DNA of 64,000 bases from NCBI RefSeq assembly GCF_900105045.1, contig NZ_LT629739.1:1364001-1428000 (forward strand). The letters are read 5' to 3'. Both the position numbers and the translations under genes were made by a program. Each line of letters starts with the position of its first letter. The first letter of the stretch is position 1. Below, piece by piece: positions 59,466 through 64,000 of this stretch. The DNA is from Brevibacterium picturae. Its GTDB lineage: Bacteria > Actinomycetota > Actinomycetes > Actinomycetales > Brevibacteriaceae. The notes under the pieces were generated by a model. It did not search any database, was not told the origin of the DNA, and saw nothing but the letters and a program-made list of their open reading frames with translations.

Positions 59466-60728
59466 CTACTTCCTCGACGCTGACCTTGCGGATGCCAGCG
59501 ATACCGCACCGAGGCTGAGCAGGCAGACCAGCGCAACTGCACCCAACGACATGGCGTAGGACATGACCGGCAACAGGGCCGCGAGGACCGTGGGCAGCAG
59601 GAATCCGGAGTAGGCCAGTGAGTAGTAGACGCCGGTGATCCCTGCCAGGTCCGCAGGTTCAGCGATGGCTTGGACGATGACCAGTCCGGCCACCACGCAG
59701 ATGCCGTAGGCCACGCCGAGGACAATGGCGACGACGAAGGCAACGACCGGATCGGCGACCAGGGCCGCGACGACCGCAAGACCCATGCCGATGGTCATGA
59801 GCGTGAGCCCGACGACCAGCGCACGTCCGCCCGTCCACCTGTTGATGCGTGGGACGAGGTTCTGCACCAGCGCCCCGGCGCCGAGGGTGGCGACGGTGAG
59901 CACGGTCGCGTACATGGTCGTCCACTCCCCCAGCTCGCCCTGGACCAGCGCCGGCATCACCGCGTAGGCGACACCAGCAGCAGCGAAGACCCAGGGCGCT
60001 GCGGGGATGATGAGCCTGATGAAGGTGCTGTGACCGACCAGCGGAATCCTCAAGCCCCGCCACCAGTGTCGGCTCGACCGGCGGCCCCGCGGCAGAGTCT
60101 CGGACGCGGTGAACACGATGAGAAGTGCCACGACACTGAGCAGTCCGTGCACGGCGTAGGGAAGCGTCTGGGGCATCGGACCCCACTGAGCCAGACTGCC
60201 GGTGACCGCGGCGCCGACGGCGAATCCCAGAGTCAGCGTGAGTGCGGGGCGGCGAGCGCCGGCGGTGATCCCGGCTGCATGGTCGAAGGGCGGGGCGGAG
60301 AGTTCCTTGATCCAGCTCGTGCCCACCGACATGGCCACGCCCACGCCGACTCCGGCGAGCACGCGGCCGATGCACAGCAGCCAGAAGAGTTCGAAACCGA
60401 TGCCCAGGAGGAGGCTGCCGAGGATCGCCGCAATCGTGCCGGCGATGAGTATCGGTTTGCGTCCGCGTCGATCCGAGAGCGCCGAGGCGACCAGGAGCCC
60501 GGGGACCAGTCCCCCGACGTACATGCCCAGTAAGAGATTGGCCTGCCAGATCGCGTAGCCACCATCATCTTCGTACATGTGCACGAGAGGAGTGAAGTGA
60601 TTGCCACCCCAGGCGAGCAGGAACATGGCGGGGACGACGCGAAGCCAGGCAGCGCCTCGGCGAGGGTGGGGCTGTGGGGCTTCGTTTGGCGACGATTGCG
60701 CCGTCGACGCGGGATCGGATTTCATCAC
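59466..60728 (-). CDS. MFS transporter
   Basis: The 420-residue protein has twelve predicted helices; motif A is ASALSDRRGRKPILI between helices 2 and 3, and the N-terminus is polar. It starts at GTG 60728, whose GTGA overlaps the GntR stop; an ATG at 60725 is an equally possible start and there is no ribosome site, so translation depends on the upstream gene. Being coupled to a GntR/FCD regulator it is probably induced by its own substrate, which may be an organic acid or aromatic; this is inference. Confidence 0.88.
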   Translation of the reverse strand: MMKSDPASTAQSSPNEAPQPHPRRGAAWLRVVPAMFLLAWGGNHFTPLVHMYEDDGGYAIWQANLLLGMYVGGLVPGLLVASALSDRRGRKPILIAGTIAAILGSLLLGIGFELFWLLCIGRVLAGVGVGVAMSVGTSWIKELSAPPFDHAAGITAGARRPALTLTLGFAVGAAVTGSLAQWGPMPQTLPYAVHGLLSVVALLIVFTASETLPRGRRSSRHWWRGLRIPLVGHSTFIRLIIPAAPWVFAAAGVAYAVMPALVQGELGEWTTMYATVLTVATLGAGALVQNLVPRINRWTGGRALVVGLTLMTIGMGLAVVAALVADPVVAFVVAIVLGVAYGICVVAGLVIVQAIAEPADLAGITGVYYSLAYSGFLLPTVLAALLPVMSYAMSLGAVALVCLLSLGAVSLASARSASRK

Positions 60729-61399
60729 TTGCTGTTCTGGGGGAAGTGCGAGGCTGTGATGTGCAGGCGAACGAGTTTGCCGAATTCCTTGGCGTCGCCA
60801 CGTTCGGCCAGGTCAGTGAGTTCGGCGTGCTCATCGAAGAGGGTGCGCAGCGAGCTGGGCTGATCGATGACCACCTGGTAGGTCAGACGGGCCAGACGCG
60901 GGCCCATCGTGGTCAGCATTTCCTCGACGACGGCGTTGCCTCCGCTGCGGATGATGCGCGCGTGGAAGGCGTAGTCGAAGCTGGCGAAATCGAGAGGATT
61001 CCCGGCTTCCAACGCCTCTCGCTGCCGATCGAGAAGAGTTCGCAGATCTGCCGCCAGCGGTGCGAAGTCGCTGTCGGCGGTCAGCGCTTGGACGGCGTCG
61101 GTTTCGAACATCGCGCGCACGGCGAGCAGATCTCGGCGCTCCTGGCGCGTCACGGTGGTGACGATCGCACCCTTCTTCGGCACAAGGCGGACCAACCTCC
61201 AGCGTTCGAGCTGCAGCATCGCCTCGCGCGCCGGGGTTCGGCTGGCGTTCTGGGCCTCGGCGAGGTCGGCCTCGGTGAGGAGTTGGCCGGGCTCGTAGCG
61301 TTGCTCGATGATTTCGCGGGCGGCCCACGCGGCCATCCGCGCTGCGATCGGTGATGAATCGTCGGTGCTTTCCCACGGGAGCGTCAGCAGATCGTTCAT
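60725..61399 (-). CDS. GntR-family (FadR/FCD) transcriptional regulator
   Basis: The 224-residue protein has an N-terminal winged HTH (AAREIIEQRYEPGQLLTEAD, ASRTPAREAMLQLERWRLV) at residues about 20-90 and an all-helical FCD ligand domain after it (AVRAMFETDAVQAL, FHARIIRSGGN), which usually binds a carboxylate with a metal. It is upstream of, and coupled to, an MFS gene. Two GATGCAT boxes at 61415-61438 just upstream are likely operator half-sites for autoregulation. Confidence 0.92.
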   Translation of the reverse strand: MNDLLTLPWESTDDSSPIAARMAAWAAREIIEQRYEPGQLLTEADLAEAQNASRTPAREAMLQLERWRLVRLVPKKGAIVTTVTRQERRDLLAVRAMFETDAVQALTADSDFAPLAADLRTLLDRQREALEAGNPLDFASFDYAFHARIIRSGGNAVVEEMLTTMGPRLARLTYQVVIDQPSSLRTLFDEHAELTDLAERGDAKEFGKLVRLHITASHFPQNSK

Positions 61400-61414
61400 G
61401 ACTCCACGCTAACA

Positions 61415-61438
61415 GATGCATACATTGATAGATGCATC
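61415..61438. promoter_or_regulatory. GATGCAT repeat operator of the GntR-MFS operon
   Basis: GATGCAT at 61415-61421 and GATGCATC at 61431-61438 lie 16 bp apart, 16 bp upstream of the GntR ATG. The inner arms also form TGCAT-N10-ATGCA. GntR/FCD regulators often bind such paired sites. Confidence 0.6.
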
Positions 61439-61515
61439 AACCGACACCATGCCACCCACCAGAGTGATGCGCTCAATGGCTCATCGACTCGCATGCGCCT
61501 CCCCACGCACGTGCA

Positions 61516-61535
61516 ATGTCAAAGATCTTTGACAT
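61516..61535. promoter_or_regulatory. Perfect 20-bp palindrome upstream of the HTH gene
   Basis: ATGTCAAAGATCTTTGACAT is a perfect 20-bp palindrome. Its right arm supplies TTGACA (61529-61534), a consensus -35 box, so a bound protein would block the promoter. Confidence 0.75.
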
Positions 61536-61570
61536 CAGCGTGTCAAGAGTGCTTTACTTTTTATGTAAAG
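61529..61570 (+). promoter_or_regulatory. Promoter and second operator of the HTH/membrane-protein operon
   Basis: TTGACA (61529-61534) and TTTACT (61553-61558) are 18 bp apart. The -10 lies within a second inverted repeat, CTTTAC (61552-61557) and GTAAAG (61565-61570) with 7 bp between. Another TTGACA occurs at 61576-61581. The HTH protein encoded downstream is the likely ligand. Confidence 0.6.
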
Positions 61571-61616
61571 GATCATTGACATTGTATTGGCGGCATTCGC
61601 GGCATCAGGAGGCAGG

Positions 61617-61826
61617 ATGGAAGTTCAGACCTCGAGCCTCAAGCAGGTTCGCAAGGCTGCCGGCCTCACTCAGGCTCGGCTCGCCCAGCTCACGGGCGTA
61701 TCACGTCAGACGATCATCGCCACCGAGCGTGGCGACTACGCACCCAGCGTGTTCCTGGCACTGCGGATCGCCCACGCTCTCGAAACCACAGTCGAAGAGA
61801 TCTTCTCGCTTCAGGAGGAATCATGA
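61617..61826 (+). CDS. Small XRE/YozG-type HTH regulator
   Basis: The 69-residue protein is almost only an HTH: LKQVRKAAGLTQARLAQLTG, then SRQTIIATERGDYAPSVFLA and a short helix, ending TVEEIFSLQEES, the typical form of small Cro/YozG-like regulators that occur next to a membrane-protein gene. ATG 61617 has AGGAGG 4 nt upstream. Its stop overlaps the next ATG (61823-61826). Two strong palindromes in its promoter suggest autoregulation. Confidence 0.92.
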   Translation: MEVQTSSLKQVRKAAGLTQARLAQLTGVSRQTIIATERGDYAPSVFLALRIAHALETTVEEIFSLQEES

Positions 61827-62386
61827 GCAACACTCACAAGGCTCACCGGCCAAACGCTCTGGCCGACCGGATCGCGGGTATCAACGATCCGTCGATGGGA
61901 GATGAACGAGAACGCGATGTCATCCTCCGGGCGTATATGTTCGGGTCGGTCCTCACCATCTACGTCTTCCTTGCCCTCGCCGTTCTCTTCGCAGTCATCG
62001 GAGCAGGATTCTGGACCCTTCCTCTGCTGCTTGGCTCAGGAGTGTTGAGTTTCGCAGTGGCCAGTTACTGCAAACGTGAGAACGTCGATTTTGACCTCGC
62101 AACGGCGCTCTCCTCACCGAGGCGGCTCATCATCTCCTACGTCACATGCGGCGTATTCGCGGTAGCTTGGGTCTTCGCCATGGGATTCCACCAGATCACC
62201 GGGCACCCATTGCTCGCGGCAGGGCTGGGATCGACCATAGAGAGCGCCAACGGCAGTTCCATCGTCATCGGCGGGCTCGTGGGAGTGGCCATCGCCATCG
62301 TGGCCATGACGATCTCTCGCCAGCGCAAACTCAAGCAGGCCCGCATCGAGGCTGCCCGGGCGGCCGACGTCGAGGATGAGGACTGA
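61823..62386 (+). CDS. Four-helix membrane protein coupled to an HTH regulator
   Basis: The 187-residue protein has a polar N-terminus, then about four hydrophobic segments (near residues 38-60, 62-80, 95-118 and 140-160) and a charged cytoplasmic tail (RQRKLKQARIEAARAADVED). No family is recognised. Paired with a tiny XRE regulator by a 4-bp overlap, it may sense or respond to a membrane signal, as in other small HTH/membrane pairs, possibly holding the regulator at the membrane; this is inference. Confidence 0.8.
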   Translation: MSNTHKAHRPNALADRIAGINDPSMGDERERDVILRAYMFGSVLTIYVFLALAVLFAVIGAGFWTLPLLLGSGVLSFAVASYCKRENVDFDLATALSSPRRLIISYVTCGVFAVAWVFAMGFHQITGHPLLAAGLGSTIESANGSSIVIGGLVGVAIAIVAMTISRQRKLKQARIEAARAADVEDED

Positions 62387-62431
62387 ACCCCGCACCGTCA
62401 GCAGCAAAACCACCCGCCGCAAAGGGATGAA

Positions 62432-62451
62432 TGAGCGCTACATGTAGGCGA
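62432..62451. repeat. Second copy of the dispersed 20-mer
   Basis: AGCGCTACATGTAGGCGATG is identical to 48959-48978 and again lies in a convergent gap (62387-62645, 259 bp, no gene). The preceding bases (CCGCCGCAAAGGGATGAATG) are also loosely like those before the first copy. Further on, 62560-62600 contains a CGCTGCAGCG palindrome next to GGGGTGTTTT, possibly part of a terminator. Confidence 0.7.
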
Positions 62452-62645
62452 TGCGTGAGTGACGACAACTGAGCTGGTGCTGCCGGGATGTCCGTCGGCC
62501 TGGCGGTGCTCACCTCGGCGGCCAGTCCTGGACCCGCATAGTTCGGTTGCCCACACCTGGGGTGCCAAAACCTCTCGCTGCAGCGGGGTGTTTTCGCACT
62601 CCGGGTAGTGACGGCGGCGCGGCACCCGAGCCACAGCTGCGTCCC

Positions 62646-63965
62646 TTACCCGAAGGTGGGGAAGTTCCCGACGAAGACGCCCTCGGGGTCCCGCTCCTGC
62701 TTGAGACGACGCAACCGGGCCAAGGCCGATTCCGGCAACGCGTCGGCAAGGCTCTCGCTCGGGCTGAGGAACGTCACGGGTTTGCGCCCGGTCGTCGGCA
62801 GAGCCCGCGCCAGATCTGCCTGCTTCTTCGTGATGGACTCAGCGGCTTCCTCGGTGACGGGCAGTCCGAACATGTAGACGCTGAACGGTTCGCTCAGCGC
62901 CCCGTGGGGATTGTCGGTCGGGCGGGCGAGCGCCCCGCCGAGGTGCCTGACCTGCACCGATAGCAGCGGATCGATGGGCGTCTTAAGCAGAGCGTCGAGG
63001 GCCGTGTCATCAAGAGTCGTGAGCAGCTCCGCGTGGGAGCTGCCGGGAACGGGCTCGGTCGGCTCGGCTGTGATCGTTCCCAGATCGGCCACGCTCATCG
63101 GTGCACGAGTGTCGGAGAGCGGCGTCGGCAATGCTTCGGTCGCGCGCATGAGACGGCGGACCTCGGCCTCCGTCCCGAGGTAGGTCGAGTCGATGGCAAC
63201 CATCGGGTCGGCGCCCGGGAAGCTGAGGAGCTCCAGCCACAGGTTCAGATCGTCCGGCGCGGTCGCCGTCAACGACCGGAACACCTCGGCGACATCGCGG
63301 GCATGGGCGGCCGACCAGAGCTGACGCCCGCCGAACACCTCCGGAGCCTCATGCAGCTGGACCTCAAGACCGGTGACGATGACGAGCTCGCTGCCCGCAC
63401 CACGCAGCGCCCAGAACAGCTCGGGATCCGTATCCGAGGTGATGCGGCGGGCCCGGCCCTCCGCGTCGACGATGTCGAAGGCGCGGATACTGTCGCCCAC
63501 CCACCCGAAGGACCGTCCGAACCAGCTCAGGCCGCCGCCGAGTGCGACCCCGGCCACCGTCACCACTGGTGAGCTGCCCGGAAGTCCGGTCAGTCCGTGA
63601 TCGGCCGCTGCGGCCTGCAACTGCCCGGCCCGCGTCCCGGAGCCGATCATGGCCGTTCGCTGTTTGGGGTCGATGACGATCTGATTGAGACGGGTGGTCC
63701 GCAGCAGGATCGCTCCGCTTGCCCGTCCGGTCGCGCCGTGACCGGAGGGCTGAGTGGCGATCGACAGGCCCCGACTCCGGGCGAAGCGCACGAGGCTGCT
63801 GATGTCGTCGACGCCACTCGCTTCGACCACGGCGAGGACGTCTTGGTCGATGGCGCGATTCCACGGTCGGTGGACCTCATCGAACTCGGTGCTGGCGGGA
63901 AGCCAGACGCGGCCCTGGACAGCGGCTCGAAGCTCGTCAAGAATGGATGTCGACAGAACAGTCAC
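62646..63965 (-). CDS. FAD-dependent oxidase of the berberine-bridge/6-hydroxynicotine oxidase type
   Basis: The 439-residue protein has a PCMH-type FAD domain with the covalent-flavin histidine in TQPSGHGATG, then GLTGLPGSSPVVTVAGVALGGG and a BBE-type C-terminus (FVGNFPTFG end). At the place where bicovalent enzymes have a Cys there is SSP, so the flavin is probably bound by His only. Such enzymes oxidise alcohols, amines or sugars using oxygen. I chose GTG 63965 because AAGGAG lies 5 nt upstream; the ATG at 63983 has no such site. No neighbouring gene within the window indicates its substrate. Confidence 0.88.
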   Translation of the reverse strand: MTVLSTSILDELRAAVQGRVWLPASTEFDEVHRPWNRAIDQDVLAVVEASGVDDISSLVRFARSRGLSIATQPSGHGATGRASGAILLRTTRLNQIVIDPKQRTAMIGSGTRAGQLQAAAADHGLTGLPGSSPVVTVAGVALGGGLSWFGRSFGWVGDSIRAFDIVDAEGRARRITSDTDPELFWALRGAGSELVIVTGLEVQLHEAPEVFGGRQLWSAAHARDVAEVFRSLTATAPDDLNLWLELLSFPGADPMVAIDSTYLGTEAEVRRLMRATEALPTPLSDTRAPMSVADLGTITAEPTEPVPGSSHAELLTTLDDTALDALLKTPIDPLLSVQVRHLGGALARPTDNPHGALSEPFSVYMFGLPVTEEAAESITKKQADLARALPTTGRKPVTFLSPSESLADALPESALARLRRLKQERDPEGVFVGNFPTFG

Positions 63966-64000
63966 AATTGCTCCTTGGCTCATGTTGGTACGTGTGATGA

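Noticed and set aside
1..64000. CRISPR array or intact insertion sequence
   Set aside because: No regularly spaced repeats and no transposase-like reading frame with terminal inverted repeats was seen.

Overview
The window is a G+C-rich bacterial chromosome segment (roughly 60 % G+C by eye) with the hallmarks of Actinomycetota: frequent GTG/TTG starts, genes packed with 1-14 bp overlaps, several apparently leaderless promoters, a 7Fe ferredoxin of the FdxA type, an LCP (LytR-CpsA-Psr) protein and teichoic-acid-type exporters. The gene content looks to me most like Brevibacterium, but the genus is a guess from memory and not shown by the sequence. No rRNA, tRNA, CRISPR array, integrase or intact insertion sequence was seen.

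Layout. (1) 1-34206 is mainly a cell-wall glycopolymer locus. A nine-gene minus-strand operon (13829 down to 1, last gene cut by the window edge) encodes a membrane-bound CapD/FlaA1-type sugar-nucleotide enzyme, a WecA/TagO-like initiating transferase, two GT4 glycosyltransferases, a TagG/TagH-like ABC exporter, a DUF6270 protein, a fused GT2-TagF-like polymerase and a GT2 enzyme. Divergent from it, 14051-25914 carries a CgeB/GT2 fusion and then a five-gene, fully overlapping operon containing two unfamiliar GT-like proteins, a 1522-residue multidomain glycosyltransferase and an asparagine-synthetase-like amide ligase. wecB and wecC (UDP-ManNAc and UDP-ManNAcA supply) follow, then acetoacetate-CoA ligase, an APC permease and a second TagGH-like exporter. 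(2) 34276-43136 is ordinary metabolism (FAD reductase, rhodanese, pgm, fdxA, aminotransferase, XRE-cupin regulator with MFS pump), interrupted at 36440-37806 by decayed Abi-type defence genes. (3) 43567-46276 holds a secreted protein, a degenerate second copy of its 3' end, and between them what I read as a toxin-antitoxin-chaperone (TAC) module: a RelE/HigB-like toxin, an XRE antitoxin and a SecB-like chaperone, preceded by a 34-codon overlapping leader ORF. (4) 46295-64000 contains an LCP ligase, MFS pumps, a DagK-AGPS-like-GlpD lipid/glycerol cluster under a divergent TetR regulator, a ferredoxin/ferredoxin-reductase pair, D-lactate dehydrogenase, RarA, a GntR-MFS pair, an HTH/membrane-protein pair with striking palindromes, and a berberine-bridge-type FAD oxidase.

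How they fit together (inference): GlcNAc-phosphate is loaded on undecaprenyl phosphate, extended with ManNAcA and other sugars and with polyol-phosphate by the clustered transferases, exported by one of the two ABC systems and attached to peptidoglycan by an LCP enzyme such as the one at 46295-47344. The most interesting candidates for follow-up are the TAC module, the asparagine-synthetase/GT operon, and a strongly strand-biased 11-mer spread through the window.
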